DNA of 64,000 bases from Enterobacter hormaechei subsp. hoffmannii (GCF_001729745.1 NZ_CP017186.1:1674001-1738000); one strand, 5' to 3'; positions 21,139 through 32,087 are shown, counted from the first letter of the stretch. Numbers and translations: made by a program. Notes: generated by a model from the sequence alone, not told the origin.

Positions 21139-22077
21139 ATGAAACGGACTGAGCGTATAGATCGTGTAGAACTGATGCGAACCTTTGTTCGCATTGTGGA
21201 GGCGGGGTCCCTTTCTGCGGCGGCACGTCAGCTGGCAACAACCCAGGCCACGGTGAGCCGACGGTTGCAGTCACTTGAAACCATGCTGGGCGTGCGCCTG
21301 ATGCTGCGCACAACCCATACCACACGGCTTACCGATGACGGTGAACGTTGCTATCAGCATGCCCGACGGGTAATTGACAGCTGGCTGGCGCTGGAAGACG
21401 AGGTGGGGCAGACGGAAGATGAACCGGTCGGGGTGCTGAGGGTGCGCGCCCCTCACGCGTTTGGCCAGGATCAGCTACTAAAACCGTTAACCCAATTTTT
21501 GCAGCGCTATCCCCAGCTTTCTGTTGAGTGGATGCTTAACGATCGCTCGGTTGATTTCCTCGGCGACAACCTTGACTGTGCTATTCGGGTGGGCGTGGAA
21601 GTCGATCCGGCAACCGTGTCTGTGCTACTGGCTGAAGTGCCGCGCTCGGTGGTAGCGTCACCGGCACTCCTGGCCCGTTTTCCCGCGGTTAACACGCCGG
21701 ACGATCTGCAACATCTCCCCTGGATTGCAATCAGCTCTTTTTATCAACGCCATGTGGAACTCTTCCACGAGGCAACACCCACCCCGGCGAGAGTTACCAT
21801 TACGCCACGCCTGAGTACCGACAGCCTGTATGTAGCGCGCAATACGGCACTCACCGGGCTAGGCGTGGCGGTGGTATCCAGCTGGACGGTACAGGATGAT
21901 ATTCGGGAAGGGCGACTGGTGCATTTACTGCCAGAGTGGCAGCCAGCAGCGCTACCGGTACATCTGGTTTATCCCTGGTCACGCTATTATCCGGCGCGCT
22001 TGCGGCGTTTTCTGGAGCTGATGCGGCAGATAATGCCGGAGGTCACCGGGATGAGAAAGCCCCTGCAACAGCCATAA
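21139..22077 (+). CDS. LysR-family transcriptional regulator
   Basis: A 312-residue protein. The N-terminal winged helix-turn-helix spans about residues 12-70 (MRTFVRIVEAGSLSAAARQL, then TQATVSRRLQSLETMLGVRL, TDDGERCYQHARRVI). The remainder is the periplasmic-binding-like co-inducer domain. The domain order and length are standard for the CrgA/PA0477-like LysR branch. The most likely target is the divergent MFS gene. The ribosome site is weak (AGGTG). The inducing ligand is not predictable. Confidence 0.85.
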   Translation: MKRTERIDRVELMRTFVRIVEAGSLSAAARQLATTQATVSRRLQSLETMLGVRLMLRTTHTTRLTDDGERCYQHARRVIDSWLALEDEVGQTEDEPVGVLRVRAPHAFGQDQLLKPLTQFLQRYPQLSVEWMLNDRSVDFLGDNLDCAIRVGVEVDPATVSVLLAEVPRSVVASPALLARFPAVNTPDDLQHLPWIAISSFYQRHVELFHEATPTPARVTITPRLSTDSLYVARNTALTGLGVAVVSSWTVQDDIREGRLVHLLPEWQPAALPVHLVYPWSRYYPARLRRFLELMRQIMPEVTGMRKPLQQP

Positions 22078-22100
22078 AAAAGCCGACCCGAAGGTCGGCT
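22076..22100 (-). terminator. Rho-independent terminator of rne
   Basis: AGCCGACC-cgaa-GGTCGGCT; read leftward the stem is followed by a T-run that reaches into the stop codon of the LysR gene. Mainly ends rne; it may also act on the convergent LysR transcript. Confidence 0.85.
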
Positions 22101-22117
22101 TTCAGTCTTAGCGTGCG

Positions 22118-25100
22118 TTATTCAACAGGCTGAGGACGAGTAGCTGGGGCAGTAGCCATGTGCGTCGCACTGTGACCACCGGCAGCACCTTTACCTTCGA
22201 AGTTGAATTTCGGACGAACCCAGTCACTATGGCGTGGTGCTTCAGGCACGTACTCAGGTGCCGGGGCACGAGTCATTGGCGCGGTAGCAATGTGAGCAGG
22301 CGCTACAGCTTCAACGATCTCAACCGGCTCAGATTTCACTTCAGGCGCTTTGACCTCTTCGACAACAGGTTCAACCTGAATCTCGACGTCCTGAACAACC
22401 TCTTCCGTCTCCGTTTCGACGGCAACGTCTGCGGGCTCTTCTGCTGCGGATACAGGCTTAGCGTCTTCCGCGACTTCTTCAGCCACCACGGTATCTTCTT
22501 CGGCAATGATCTGCGGTGCGGCATCAACCGGCGCAGCAATCACTTCAGGATGGGTCGTTTCCACTTCCACAGCCTGCGGCGGCGCTGTTTCAACAACCTG
22601 CGGTTCGACCACGGTTGCCGCTTCAGTCACGACGTCTTCCACCGCGACGACTGGTGCAATCACCTCTTCGGTCACAGCCTGTTCTTCAACAGCCTGCTCC
22701 GGACGTGCAACCGGATAACGGATCCAGACTTTACCGGATGCCATCTCAGGTGACGCGCACGCCACGGTCATTGGCATTGGAGACTGGGTCGGGTAACGCT
22801 CGTCACGATAACGACGGCGACGCTGACCGCTCACGCGCAGATGGCGTGGAGAACGGCGGGAGCGACGCGGCATACCTGCGTTATCACGATTTTCGCTGCT
22901 TTCGTCCTGCTCAACCTGATTTTCCACTACGGCTGGCAGGTCAACTTTCGCAACCTGAGTACCCGTTGTGCTTTCAGCCGCTTCAACCGCGATAACGTCG
23001 TTTTCTTCGGCCTGAACAACACCCATACGTACTTTCTGGGTCAGCTGGCGCTGCTTACGACGCGGCATAACCTGAGTACGCTCTTCCTGCTCAGTGTCCT
23101 GCTGTTCTGCAGGCGCTTCGCGATTCAGGTTTTTGACTTCCTGCTGAGCCTGGCGTTTGTCATCGTTACGACGACGGTTACGCTCGCGGCGAGGCTGCTG
23201 CTCGTCACGCTGTTTGCTCTTCTCGGACTCATCGCCCGCCTGCTGGCGAATCTCACGATCTTCAACGTTCTGCTGTTGCTTCTCGCGACGGTTGCGACGG
23301 TTGTCCTCGCGCTGTTCACGACCTTCGTTGTTATCGGAACGATTATCACGGCGCTCATTACGATCGCCACGGTCGTTGCGGTCGCGACGGTTGTTCTGAC
23401 GCTTACGACGGTCCTGCTGACGCTCTGGTTTCGCTTCTTTTGGCGCTTCTTTCGGCTCCTCAGGCTGAACTTCTTCGGCGGCAAACATTTTTTTCAGCGC
23501 ACCGATGATGCGGCTCAGGAGACCAGGCTGCTCAGGCTGCGCTTTTGGCGCGGCAGGAGCCACTTTCTGCACAGCAGGTTTTTCCGCTGGTTTTTCCAGC
23601 GTCGCTTCTGGCGGTGCTTCCGGCATGATGAAGGTCGCTAAAGCTGGCTGCTCAGGCAGTTTACGCTCGGCAGGCTCTTCATCAGACGGCAGCGCCATTT
23701 CTTCTTCATGCAGCTTCGGCAGCAGGTAGCTGAGGGTGCTTGTCTCTTCGCCTTTGCGCACGCGCAGCACGTGATAGTGCGGGGTTTGCATCTCGTCGTT
23801 TGGCACGATGATGCAGCGAACGCCGCCCTGACGCGCTTCGATTGCGCTCACCGCTGCACGTTTTTCGTTCAGCAGGTAGGAGGCAATCGGCACTGGAACA
23901 ATAGCGTGAACCTCTTTGGTGTTCTCTTTCAGCGCTTCTTCTTCAATCAGACGCAGAATAGAGAGGGAGAGAGATTCATTGTCACGAACGGTACCTGTAC
24001 CGGAACAGCGCGGGCAGACGTGATGGCTGGACTCACCCAGAGACGGGCTGAGGCGCTGACGGGACATCTCCAGCAGGCCAAAGCGAGAAATATGGCTGAT
24101 CTGGATACGCGCGCGATCCTGGCGCACCGCTTCACGCAGACGGTTTTCAACCGCACGCTGGTGGCGAACCGGGGTCATGTCGATGAAGTCGATAACGATC
24201 AGACCACCCAGGTCGCGCAGGCGGAGCTGGCGGGCGATTTCATCAGCGGCTTCAAGGTTGGTGTTGAAGGCGGTCTCTTCGATGTCGCCGCCGCGGGTTG
24301 CACGCGCGGAGTTGATGTCGATGGCGGTCAACGCTTCGGTGGTATCGATAACGATAGAACCGCCGGACGGCAGACGCACTTCACGCTGGAAGGCAGACTC
24401 GATCTGGGATTCAATCTGATAATGGCTGAACAGCGGGATTTCACCGGTGTACAGCTTAATTTTGCTGGTGAAATCCGGGCGACCCAGCGCGGCGATGTGC
24501 TGGCGAGCCAGCTCAAGCACTTTCGGGTTATCAATCAGAATTTCACCGATGTCCTGACGCAGATAATCACGGAAGGCACGCACGATGACGTTGCTTTCCT
24601 GGTGGATCAGGAACGGCGCAGCACGGCTTTCTGCCGCTTTCTTGATGGCTTCCCAGTGTTTCAGGCGGAAGCTCAGGTCCCACTGCAACGCTTCGGCAGA
24701 TTTGCCAACGCCTGCGGTGCGCACGATAAGACCCATGCCGTCTGGCAGTTCAAGACTTGCCAGTGCTTCTTTCAGCTCGGTACGGTCATCGCCTTCGATA
24801 CGGCGAGAGATGCCACCCGCACGCGGGTTGTTTGGCATCAATACCAGATAGCTTCCTGCCAGACTGATAAAGGTGGTCAGCGCGGCGCCTTTGTTGCCAC
24901 GCTCTTCTTTATCGATCTGGACGATAACTTCCTGACCTTCACGCAGAACATCTTTGATGTTCGGACGGCCATGGGAGTTGTAGTTTGCAGGAAAATATTC
25001 GCGGGCGATTTCTTTGAGAGGAAGGAAACCGTGACGCTCAGCACCGTAATCGACAAATGCAGCTTCAAGGCTTGGTTCAATACGGGTGATTTTGCCTTTG

Positions 25101-25225
25101 TAAATGTTCGCTTTTTTCTGTTCGTGTCCAGGACTTTCGATATCCAGATCGTACAGGCGCTGCCCATCCACAAGGGCGACACGCAACTCTTCTTGCTGAG
25201 TTGCGTTGATTAACATTCTTTTCAT
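22118..25225 (-). CDS. rne: Ribonuclease E
   Basis: A 1035-residue essential endoribonuclease and scaffold of the RNA degradosome (E. coli: 1061). The first 500 residues are nearly identical to E. coli: S1 RNA-binding domain (about 35-125), 5'-sensor and RNase H-like regions, catalytic DNase-I-like region with aspartates in [12 protein letters not shown] and VIDFIDMT, and the Zn-link CPRCSGTG. The C-terminal half is disordered and drifts: membrane-anchor helix [15 protein letters not shown] near 570, arginine-rich RNA-binding segments, RhlB site, a second RNA-binding region with [19 protein letters not shown], and the PNPase-binding end ([12 protein letters not shown]). Acidic Val/Glu-rich repeats fill residues about 830-990. 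The long 5' leader mediates autoregulation. Confidence 0.97.
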   Translation of the reverse strand: MKRMLINATQQEELRVALVDGQRLYDLDIESPGHEQKKANIYKGKITRIEPSLEAAFVDYGAERHGFLPLKEIAREYFPANYNSHGRPNIKDVLREGQEVIVQIDKEERGNKGAALTTFISLAGSYLVLMPNNPRAGGISRRIEGDDRTELKEALASLELPDGMGLIVRTAGVGKSAEALQWDLSFRLKHWEAIKKAAESRAAPFLIHQESNVIVRAFRDYLRQDIGEILIDNPKVLELARQHIAALGRPDFTSKIKLYTGEIPLFSHYQIESQIESAFQREVRLPSGGSIVIDTTEALTAIDINSARATRGGDIEETAFNTNLEAADEIARQLRLRDLGGLIVIDFIDMTPVRHQRAVENRLREAVRQDRARIQISHISRFGLLEMSRQRLSPSLGESSHHVCPRCSGTGTVRDNESLSLSILRLIEEEALKENTKEVHAIVPVPIASYLLNEKRAAVSAIEARQGGVRCIIVPNDEMQTPHYHVLRVRKGEETSTLSYLLPKLHEEEMALPSDEEPAERKLPEQPALATFIMPEAPPEATLEKPAEKPAVQKVAPAAPKAQPEQPGLLSRIIGALKKMFAAEEVQPEEPKEAPKEAKPERQQDRRKRQNNRRDRNDRGDRNERRDNRSDNNEGREQREDNRRNRREKQQQNVEDREIRQQAGDESEKSKQRDEQQPRRERNRRRNDDKRQAQQEVKNLNREAPAEQQDTEQEERTQVMPRRKQRQLTQKVRMGVVQAEENDVIAVEAAESTTGTQVAKVDLPAVVENQVEQDESSENRDNAGMPRRSRRSPRHLRVSGQRRRRYRDERYPTQSPMPMTVACASPEMASGKVWIRYPVARPEQAVEEQAVTEEVIAPVVAVEDVVTEAATVVEPQVVETAPPQAVEVETTHPEVIAAPVDAAPQIIAEEDTVVAEEVAEDAKPVSAAEEPADVAVETETEEVVQDVEIQVEPVVEEVKAPEVKSEPVEIVEAVAPAHIATAPMTRAPAPEYVPEAPRHSDWVRPKFNFEGKGAAGGHSATHMATAPATRPQPVE

Positions 25226-25620
25226 CGTAACTTACTCGTTATTCTTACATTGACGACAAAGCTGCGGGCAAGGTGACGCTTTCCGGGGTATGAACCGATG
25301 GCCTCGTGTCTATTCACGTCGCCAACCTCACGGTTGTCGCTCGCTTAAGAGGCGCAGAGTGTCGGTTGCCTGTATTTCATAGGGAAACACAGCGCAATTA
25401 TCAGGGGAATTGCCTGGGAAAACTCTCCAGAGAACAATCCTTATACCGGGAAGTACTGCAACCCGCAGCCCGCTAACTGCCTGAAAGATCAATACGTCTT
25501 ACGCCATTGCTGCGTGGATGATCGGTCAGACAAAATTGGTCATTCCGTCGACATCCTTACAAAACCCGGATTTAACGCGGAAAACGGATTCATTATTCCA
25601 CTGCTCGCCGGGTTATAGCA
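25226..25620 (-). promoter_or_regulatory. rne promoter and autoregulatory 5' leader
   Basis: In E. coli rne has a leader of about 361 nt whose hairpins bind RNase E and adjust its mRNA lifetime. Here a TATAAC -10 box on the minus strand at 25612-25617 predicts a leader of about 380 nt. A hairpin with CAACC-gtga-GGTTG core (25321-25340 region) corresponds to the conserved sensory stem-loop. No open reading frame of note lies in this 570-base gap between rne and rluC. Confidence 0.7.
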
Positions 25621-25795
25621 AGATGACTTTTACCAATTATCACCCGGTTACTCACAGTTTCTTCACTTCAACGGGGTGATTGGTTTAATAACCACCAAAT
25701 CGATTGCGCGAAAGGGGAGTGGTCCGGATAAAAGTAAATATAAGCATAGAAAAATGAGTGGCGCTAATGTCAGACGCTATTTAGAATCGCCAACC

Positions 25796-26743
25796 ATGAA
25801 AACAGAGACTCCAGCCGTAAAAATGGTTGCCATCGCCGACGACGAGGCGGGGCAACGTATCGATAATTTTTTGCGCACCCAATTGAAGGGTGTGCCAAAA
25901 AGTATGATTTATCGCATCTTGCGTAAGGGTGAGGTGCGGGTGAACAAAAAACGTGTGAAGCCCGAGTACAAGCTCGAGGCGGGCGATGAAGTCCGCATTC
26001 CACCGGTACGTGTTGCAGAGCGTGAAGAAGAGGTCGTTTCTCCGAAGCTGCAAAAAGTCGCGGCTTTGAGCGACGTTATCCTTTATGAGGACGACCACAT
26101 TCTGGTGCTGAATAAACCGTCCGGAACGGCGGTACACGGGGGGAGCGGTCTGAGCTTCGGCGTGATCGAAGGTTTACGTGCGCTGCGCCCGGAAGCGCGT
26201 TTCCTCGAACTTGTTCACCGTCTTGACCGTGATACCTCAGGCGTGCTGCTGGTGGCGAAAAAACGTTCTGCACTGCGTTCCCTGCATGAACAGCTGCGCG
26301 AAAAAGGGATGCAGAAAGATTATCTGGCGCTGGTGCGCGGCCAGTGGCAGTCCCACGTGAAAGTGGTGCAGGCGCCGCTGCTGAAAAATATTCTGCAAAG
26401 CGGTGAGCGCATTGTTCGTGTTAATCAGGAAGGGAAACCGTCTGAGACGCGATTTAAAGTAGAAGAGCGCTACGAATTCGCCACGCTGGTGCGCTGTAGT
26501 CCGGTGACGGGGCGTACTCACCAGATTCGCGTCCATACCCAGTTTGCAGGCCATCCGATTGCGTTCGACGATCGCTATGGCGATCGCGAGTTTGACAAGC
26601 AGTTGGCGGGTACGGGGCTGTCGCGTCTGTTCCTGCATGCGGCAGCGCTGAAGTTTACCCATCCTAATACCGGTGAAGTTATCCGTATTGAAGCGCCGCT
26701 GGATGATCAGTTGAAACGCTGCCTGAAAGTTCTGCGCGGCTGA
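25796..26743 (+). CDS. rluC: 23S rRNA pseudouridine synthase RluC
   Basis: A 315-residue enzyme forming pseudouridine at 23S rRNA positions 955, 2504 and 2580. An S4-like RNA-binding domain (about 20-80, GQRIDNFLRTQLKGVPKSMIY) precedes the RluA-type catalytic domain, with the catalytic aspartate in ELVHRLDRDTSG. The start MKTETPAVK at 25796 matches E. coli; a frame 40 codons longer reaches into the upstream gap, but that extension shows no homology. It is divergent from rne, as in E. coli. Confidence 0.94.
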   Translation: MKTETPAVKMVAIADDEAGQRIDNFLRTQLKGVPKSMIYRILRKGEVRVNKKRVKPEYKLEAGDEVRIPPVRVAEREEEVVSPKLQKVAALSDVILYEDDHILVLNKPSGTAVHGGSGLSFGVIEGLRALRPEARFLELVHRLDRDTSGVLLVAKKRSALRSLHEQLREKGMQKDYLALVRGQWQSHVKVVQAPLLKNILQSGERIVRVNQEGKPSETRFKVEERYEFATLVRCSPVTGRTHQIRVHTQFAGHPIAFDDRYGDREFDKQLAGTGLSRLFLHAAALKFTHPNTGEVIRIEAPLDDQLKRCLKVLRG

Positions 26744-26747
26744 TTAT

Positions 26748-26818
26748 GTGCCGGGTGGCGCTGCGCTTACCCGGCCTACGAAACCCGTAGGCCCATACAA
26801 GCGAAGCGCTGCTGGGCA
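26748..26818. repeat. REP pair (BIME) between rluC and yceF
   Basis: GTGCCGGGTGGCG...ACCCGGCCTAC (26748-26779) and its inverted partner GTAGGCCC...GCTGGGCA (26787-26818) form the two arms of a bacterial interspersed mosaic element. It lies between the convergent 3' ends of rluC and yceF, the usual REP location, and may block exonuclease decay of both mRNAs. Confidence 0.9.
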
Positions 26819-26822
26819 AAAA

Positions 26823-27407
26823 TCACATCGTCAGCGGATTACACTCTTCTCGCCTTAACATCTGGCAGAGCGCAATCAGCGGCAACCCCACCAGCGTGTT
26901 GGGATCCCGCCCGTCCAGCTTGTCGAACAGTGCAATTCCCAGTCCTTCACTTTTGAAACTCCCTGCGCAGTTCAGAGGACGTTCCCGACGCACGTAATCC
27001 ATAATCTCCTCCTCGCTGAGATGACGGAAGTGCACATCAAATGGCTCGCACTCGGTTTGCAGATGACCGGAGGCCGAATTATAAAGCGCCAGGCCGGTAT
27101 AAAAGGTCACGATACTGCCTCGCGCACGCAAAAGCTGCTGGCAGGCGTTTTCTTCCGTATGCGGTTTACCGGTGATTTCGCCGCCCAGCACACAAACCTG
27201 ATCGGAGCCTATAATCAGATGAGCGGGGTAACGTACGGCCAGCGACTGTGCTTTCTCTTTCGCGAGACGGGTCACCAGATGACGCGGTGACTCGCCCGGC
27301 TGTGGCGTTTCATCCACCTCCGGCGCGGCGCATTCAAACGGGATCCCGAGCTTTTCCAGCAGCATTCGGCGATAAGGTGAAGTGGAAGCAAGGACGAGAT
27401 TTGGCAT
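26823..27407 (-). CDS. yceF: Maf-like 7-methyl-GTP pyrophosphatase YceF
   Basis: A 194-residue house-cleaning nucleotide pyrophosphatase. E. coli YceF prefers m7GTP. Maf family marks are present: the N-terminal [22 protein letters not shown], the catalytic segment IIGSDQV, and [11 protein letters not shown]. The start at 27407 has AAAT before the ATG and a weak ribosome site. It is divergent from yceD across a 140-base gap that must hold both promoters. Confidence 0.92.
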   Translation of the reverse strand: MPNLVLASTSPYRRMLLEKLGIPFECAAPEVDETPQPGESPRHLVTRLAKEKAQSLAVRYPAHLIIGSDQVCVLGGEITGKPHTEENACQQLLRARGSIVTFYTGLALYNSASGHLQTECEPFDVHFRHLSEEEIMDYVRRERPLNCAGSFKSEGLGIALFDKLDGRDPNTLVGLPLIALCQMLRREECNPLTM

Positions 27408-27535
27408 ATTTTTATCACCAGATATAGCGTATCGATGCCAGCCATTTTAAACTACAGGCCGCAATGTGTGCGAATAATTGGCAAAAGGCAGCTCTGGTTG
27501 CCTTTTTCTTTGACTCTATGACGTTACAAAGTTAA

Positions 27536-28069
<534 letters not shown>

Positions 28070-28073
28070 TTGA

Positions 28074-28259
<186 letters not shown>

Positions 28260-28340
28260 TCACGCGTCAGCGTGATTAGGCTTAGTGAGGAACTTCCCCG
28301 TGAAAACGGGGAGTTTACCGAACCAGGCTGCGACGATACC

Positions 28341-29375
28341 TTGACACGTCTAACCCTGGCGTTAGATGTCATGGGGGGAGATTTTGGCCCTACCGTGACA
28401 GTGCCTGCAGCATTGCAGGCACTGAATTCTAATTCGCAACTCACACTTCTTTTAGTCGGTAATCCCGACACAATCACGCCATTACTTGCAAAAGCTGACT
28501 TTGAACAACGTTCGCGTCTGCAGATTATTCCTGCGCAGTCAGTTATTGCCAGTGATGCCCGGCCATCGCAGGCTATTCGTAATAGCCGCGGCAGCTCTAT
28601 GCGCATGGCGCTGGAGCTGGTGAAAGAAGGGCGAGCGCAGGCTTGCGTCAGCGCGGGAAATACTGGCGCGCTGATGGGACTGTCGAAATTATTGCTCAAG
28701 CCGATTGAGGGCATTGAGCGTCCGGCGCTGGTGACGGTGTTACCGCATCAGCAGAAGGGCAAAACGGTGGTGCTCGATCTGGGCGCTAACGTAGATTGTG
28801 ATAGTACAATGCTGGCTCAGTTTGCCGTGATGGGGTCGGTGCTGGCAGAAGACGTGGTCGGGATTACCCATCCCCGCGTTGCGTTATTGAATATTGGTGA
28901 AGAAGAGACCAAAGGCCTGGACAGTATCCGCGACGCTGCGGAATTACTCAAACAGGTTCCCTCCATCAACTATATTGGTTATCTCGAAGCCAATGAGTTG
29001 CTGACGGGCAAAACGGATGTATTAGTGTGTGATGGCTTCACCGGAAACGTGACGTTGAAGACCATGGAAGGGGTCGTACGAATGTTCCTTTCTCTGCTGA
29101 AATCGCAGGGAGAAGGTAAAAAAAGGTCCTGGTGGCTGATTTTATTAAAGCGTTGGTTACAAAAAAGCCTGACGCGGCGATTCAGTCACCTCAACCCCGA
29201 CCAGTATAATGGCGCCTGTCTGTTAGGATTGCGCGGCATCGTGATTAAGAGTCATGGCGCCGCCAATCAGCGAGCATTTACCGTCGCGATTGAACAGGCA
29301 GTGCAGGCGGTGCAGCGACAAGTCCCTCAGAGGATTGCCGCTCGCCTGGGATCTGTATTAGCTAAAAGTGACTGA
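28341..29375 (+). CDS. plsX: Phosphate acyltransferase PlsX
   Basis: Converts acyl-ACP to acyl-phosphate for PlsY in phospholipid synthesis. The start is TTG at 28341 ([16 protein letters not shown] follows), the same unusual codon as in E. coli; a GTG 23 codons upstream would give a non-homologous extension. The product has 344 residues. The family core ([38 protein letters not shown]) is complete. The end differs: E. coli PlsX has 356 residues, whereas here the last residues are SVLAKSD and the stop falls only six bases before fabH. It looks as if a short deletion removed the plsX tail and intergenic DNA. Activity should be unaffected, because the tail lies outside the catalytic core. Confidence 0.93.
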   Translation: MTRLTLALDVMGGDFGPTVTVPAALQALNSNSQLTLLLVGNPDTITPLLAKADFEQRSRLQIIPAQSVIASDARPSQAIRNSRGSSMRMALELVKEGRAQACVSAGNTGALMGLSKLLLKPIEGIERPALVTVLPHQQKGKTVVLDLGANVDCDSTMLAQFAVMGSVLAEDVVGITHPRVALLNIGEEETKGLDSIRDAAELLKQVPSINYIGYLEANELLTGKTDVLVCDGFTGNVTLKTMEGVVRMFLSLLKSQGEGKKRSWWLILLKRWLQKSLTRRFSHLNPDQYNGACLLGLRGIVIKSHGAANQRAFTVAIEQAVQAVQRQVPQRIAARLGSVLAKSD

Positions 29376-29381
29376 GCGTAC

Positions 29382-30335
29382 ATGTATACGAAGATTTTAG
29401 GTACCGGCAGCTACCTGCCAAAACAAGTGCGTACCAACGCCGATCTTGAAAAAATGGTAGATACGTCTGACGAGTGGATTGTCACGCGCACAGGTATCCG
29501 TGAACGTCGTATCGCCGCGCCAGACGAAACTGTGTCCACCATGGGCTACGAAGCCGCTCAGCGAGCGCTTGAGATGGCTGGCATTGATAAAGAACAGATC
29601 GGGCTTATTGTGGTGGCGACAACATCTGCCACGCATGCCTTCCCAAGCGCAGCGTGCCAGGTGCAGAACATGCTCGGCATCAAAGGCTGCCCGGCATTTG
29701 ATGTTGCAGCGGCGTGCGCGGGTTTCACCTATGCGCTGAGCATCGCCGATCAGTATGTTAAATCGGGTGCCGTAAAATATGCGCTGGTGATCGGTGCTGA
29801 TGTGCTGGCGCGTACCTGCGATCCAACCGATCGCGGCACAATCATTATTTTTGGCGATGGCGCGGGCGCGGTGCTGCTGGGGCAGTCCGAAGAACCAGGC
29901 ATCATCTCCACGCACCTGCACGCTGACGGTCGCTACGGCGAGCTTTTAACGCTGCCTAACGCCGATCGCGTTAATCCGGACAGTTCGATTTACCTGACAA
30001 TGGCGGGTAATGAAGTGTTCAAGGTGGCCGTGACCGAACTCGCTCACATTGTTGATGAGACACTGGAAGCGAACAATCTGGATCGCGCCGCACTCGACTG
30101 GCTGGTACCGCATCAGGCTAACCTGCGTATTATCAGCGCGACGGCGAAGAAGTTGGGCATGTCTATGGATAACGTTGTGGTGACGCTTGATCGCCACGGC
30201 AACACCTCTGCGGCATCGGTACCGTGCGCATTTGACGAAGCGGTACGCGATGGACGAATTAAACGGGGCCAACTGGTCTTGCTTGAAGCCTTTGGTGGTG
30301 GGTTCACCTGGGGTTCCGCGCTGGTTCGTTTCTAG
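29382..30335 (+). CDS. fabH: 3-oxoacyl-ACP synthase III (KAS III)
   Basis: A 317-residue condensing enzyme that starts fatty acid synthesis from acetyl-CoA and malonyl-ACP. The catalytic triad is visible: Cys in [12 protein letters not shown] (about 112), His in VPHQANLRI (about 244), Asn in RHGNTSAAS (about 274). The ATG at 29382 ([13 protein letters not shown]) matches E. coli. No clear Shine-Dalgarno is seen, and the plsX stop lies six bases upstream, so translation may be coupled to plsX. Confidence 0.96.
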   Translation: MYTKILGTGSYLPKQVRTNADLEKMVDTSDEWIVTRTGIRERRIAAPDETVSTMGYEAAQRALEMAGIDKEQIGLIVVATTSATHAFPSAACQVQNMLGIKGCPAFDVAAACAGFTYALSIADQYVKSGAVKYALVIGADVLARTCDPTDRGTIIIFGDGAGAVLLGQSEEPGIISTHLHADGRYGELLTLPNADRVNPDSSIYLTMAGNEVFKVAVTELAHIVDETLEANNLDRAALDWLVPHQANLRIISATAKKLGMSMDNVVVTLDRHGNTSAASVPCAFDEAVRDGRIKRGQLVLLEAFGGGFTWGSALVRF

Positions 30336-30350
30336 GATAAGGATTAAAAA

Positions 30351-31280
30351 ATGACGCAATTTGCTTTTGTGTTCCCGGGACAGGGCTCACAAACTGTTGG
30401 GATGTTGTCTGAAATGGCAGCAAACTATCCGGTTATTGAAGAGACTTTCCGTGAAGCTTCTGACGCGCTGGGTTATGATCTGTGGGCGCTGACCCAGCAG
30501 GGCCCAGCTGAAGAGCTGAACAAAACCTGGCAGACTCAACCGGCACTGCTGGCAGCCTCCGTCGCATTGTGGCGCGTATGGCAGCAGCAGGGCGGCAAAA
30601 CGCCGGCGCTGATGGCGGGTCATAGCCTGGGTGAATACTCTGCGCTGGTCTGCGCAGGGGTGATTGCCTTCGCTGACGCGGTCCGTCTGGTTGAATTGCG
30701 TGGTAAGTTTATGCAGGAAGCGGTGCCAGAAGGCACGGGCGGCATGTCTGCCATCATCGGTCTGGATGATGCTTCTATTGCTAAAGCCTGTGAAGAATCT
30801 GCTGAAGGTCAGGTCGTTTCTCCGGTAAACTTTAACTCGCCAGGCCAGGTAGTTATCGCGGGTCATAAAGAAGCGGTTGAGCGTGCAGGCGCTGCCTGTA
30901 AAGCTGCGGGTGCAAAACGTGCACTGCCGCTGCCGGTGAGCGTGCCGTCTCACTGTGCGCTGATGAAGCCCGCTGCCGATAAACTGGCGGTTGAGCTGGA
31001 AAAAATGACCTTTAACGCACCGACGATTTCCGTTGTGAATAACGTCGATGTGAAGTGCGAAACCGCGCCGGAGGCTATCCGTAACGCGCTGGTTCGCCAG
31101 CTCTACAGCCCAGTTCAGTGGACCAAAACCGTTGAATTTATGGCGTCTCAGGGCGTTGAACATCTGTATGAAGTCGGTCCAGGTAAGGTACTTACCGGTC
31201 TGACAAAACGTATTGTAGACACCCTGACTGCCTCGGCTATTAACGAGCCGGAAGCAATGAAAGCGGCACTCTCGCAATAA
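30351..31280 (+). CDS. fabD: Malonyl-CoA:ACP transacylase
   Basis: A 309-residue enzyme that loads malonyl groups onto ACP. PGQGSQ at the N-terminus forms the oxyanion hole, the nucleophile serine lies in GHSLGEYSALV (about 92), and the catalytic histidine in VPSHCALM (about 201). AAGGATTAAAAA precedes the ATG. It lies between fabH and fabG with gaps of 15 and 12 bases, in a single operon. Confidence 0.96.
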   Translation: MTQFAFVFPGQGSQTVGMLSEMAANYPVIEETFREASDALGYDLWALTQQGPAEELNKTWQTQPALLAASVALWRVWQQQGGKTPALMAGHSLGEYSALVCAGVIAFADAVRLVELRGKFMQEAVPEGTGGMSAIIGLDDASIAKACEESAEGQVVSPVNFNSPGQVVIAGHKEAVERAGAACKAAGAKRALPLPVSVPSHCALMKPAADKLAVELEKMTFNAPTISVVNNVDVKCETAPEAIRNALVRQLYSPVQWTKTVEFMASQGVEHLYEVGPGKVLTGLTKRIVDTLTASAINEPEAMKAALSQ

Positions 31281-31292
31281 AAGAGGAATACC

Positions 31293-32027
31293 ATGAGTTT
31301 TGAAGGAAAAATTGCCCTGGTGACCGGCGCAAGCCGCGGTATTGGGCGTGCTATTGCTGAAACACTGGTTGCGCGCGGCGCGACGGTGATCGGGACTGCG
31401 ACCAGCGAGAATGGCGCACAGGCCATCAGCGAGTATCTGGGTGCGAACGGCAAAGGTCTGGTACTGAATGTGACTGAACCAGCATCTATCGAATCTGTTC
31501 TGGAAAATATTCGCGCAGAGTTTGGCGAAGTGGATATTCTGGTCAATAATGCCGGGATCACTCGCGACAACCTGTTGATGCGAATGAAAGATGATGAGTG
31601 GAACGATATTATCGAAACCAACCTGTCATCGGTATTCCGTCTGTCAAAAGCGGTAATGCGCGCTATGATGAAAAAGCGTCATGGACGTATTATCACTGTA
31701 GGTTCTGTGGTTGGTACCATGGGAAATGCTGGTCAGGCTAACTACGCTGCGGCGAAAGCAGGTCTGATCGGTTTCAGTAAGTCGCTGGCGCGCGAAGTCG
31801 CGTCCCGCGGAATTACTGTAAACGTTGTTGCTCCGGGCTTTATTGAAACGGACATGACGCGTGCGCTGACCGATGATCAGCGTGCGGGTACGCTGGCGGC
31901 AGTTCCAGCGGGTCGTCTTGGCGACCCTAAAGAAATCGCCAGCGCGGTTGCATTTTTAGCCTCTGACGAAGCGGGTTACATCACTGGTGAAACCCTCCAC
32001 GTCAACGGCGGGATGTACATGGTTTAA
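31293..32027 (+). CDS. fabG: 3-oxoacyl-ACP reductase
   Basis: A 244-residue NADPH-dependent short-chain dehydrogenase that carries out the first reduction of each elongation cycle. TGASRGIGRAIA binds the cofactor; NNAGITRDN, the catalytic serine in VGSVVGTMG and the YAAAKAG Tyr-Lys pair are present. AAGAGGAATACC precedes the ATG. It is followed by a gap of 154 bases with a hairpin and the acpP promoter. Confidence 0.96.
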   Translation: MSFEGKIALVTGASRGIGRAIAETLVARGATVIGTATSENGAQAISEYLGANGKGLVLNVTEPASIESVLENIRAEFGEVDILVNNAGITRDNLLMRMKDDEWNDIIETNLSSVFRLSKAVMRAMMKKRHGRIITVGSVVGTMGNAGQANYAAAKAGLIGFSKSLAREVASRGITVNVVAPGFIETDMTRALTDDQRAGTLAAVPAGRLGDPKEIASAVAFLASDEAGYITGETLHVNGGMYMV

Positions 32028-32028
32028 T

Positions 32029-32087
32029 CACGATCGAAAATATTTGCGTTATTTGGGCAAATGGCCTCAAAATAACGTAAAATCGTG
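32029..32087 (+). promoter_or_regulatory. Long hairpin after fabG
   Basis: An inner 11-bp stem (TTGCGTTATTT, 32044-32054, with AAATAACGTAA, 32070-32080) is extended by an outer stem CACGAT (32029-32034) with ATCGTG (32082-32087). No T-run follows, so it is not a simple terminator. It starts only two bases after the fabG stop and may protect the fabHDG message or mark an RNase processing site before acpP. Confidence 0.6.

Noticed and set aside
22341..22720. Repetitive Val/Glu/Ala coding stretch in rne that might be a tandem repeat
   Set aside because: The repeats are irregular at the DNA level and correspond to the known acidic, disordered linker of enterobacterial RNase E.
22841..23641. Apparent hydrophobic membrane protein opposite the rne C-terminal region
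   Set aside because: Leu/Val/Thr-rich runs arise from reading the reverse complement of Arg/Glu-rich codons of RNase E. No start site or homology supports it.
23708..25213. A 501-codon plus-strand frame opposite the catalytic half of rne
   Set aside because: Antisense to the most conserved part of RNase E; the protein has no recognisable family features.
25250..25675. Possible yceQ-like gene between rne and rluC
   Set aside because: No open frame of useful length exists here; the region is explained by the rne leader and promoters.
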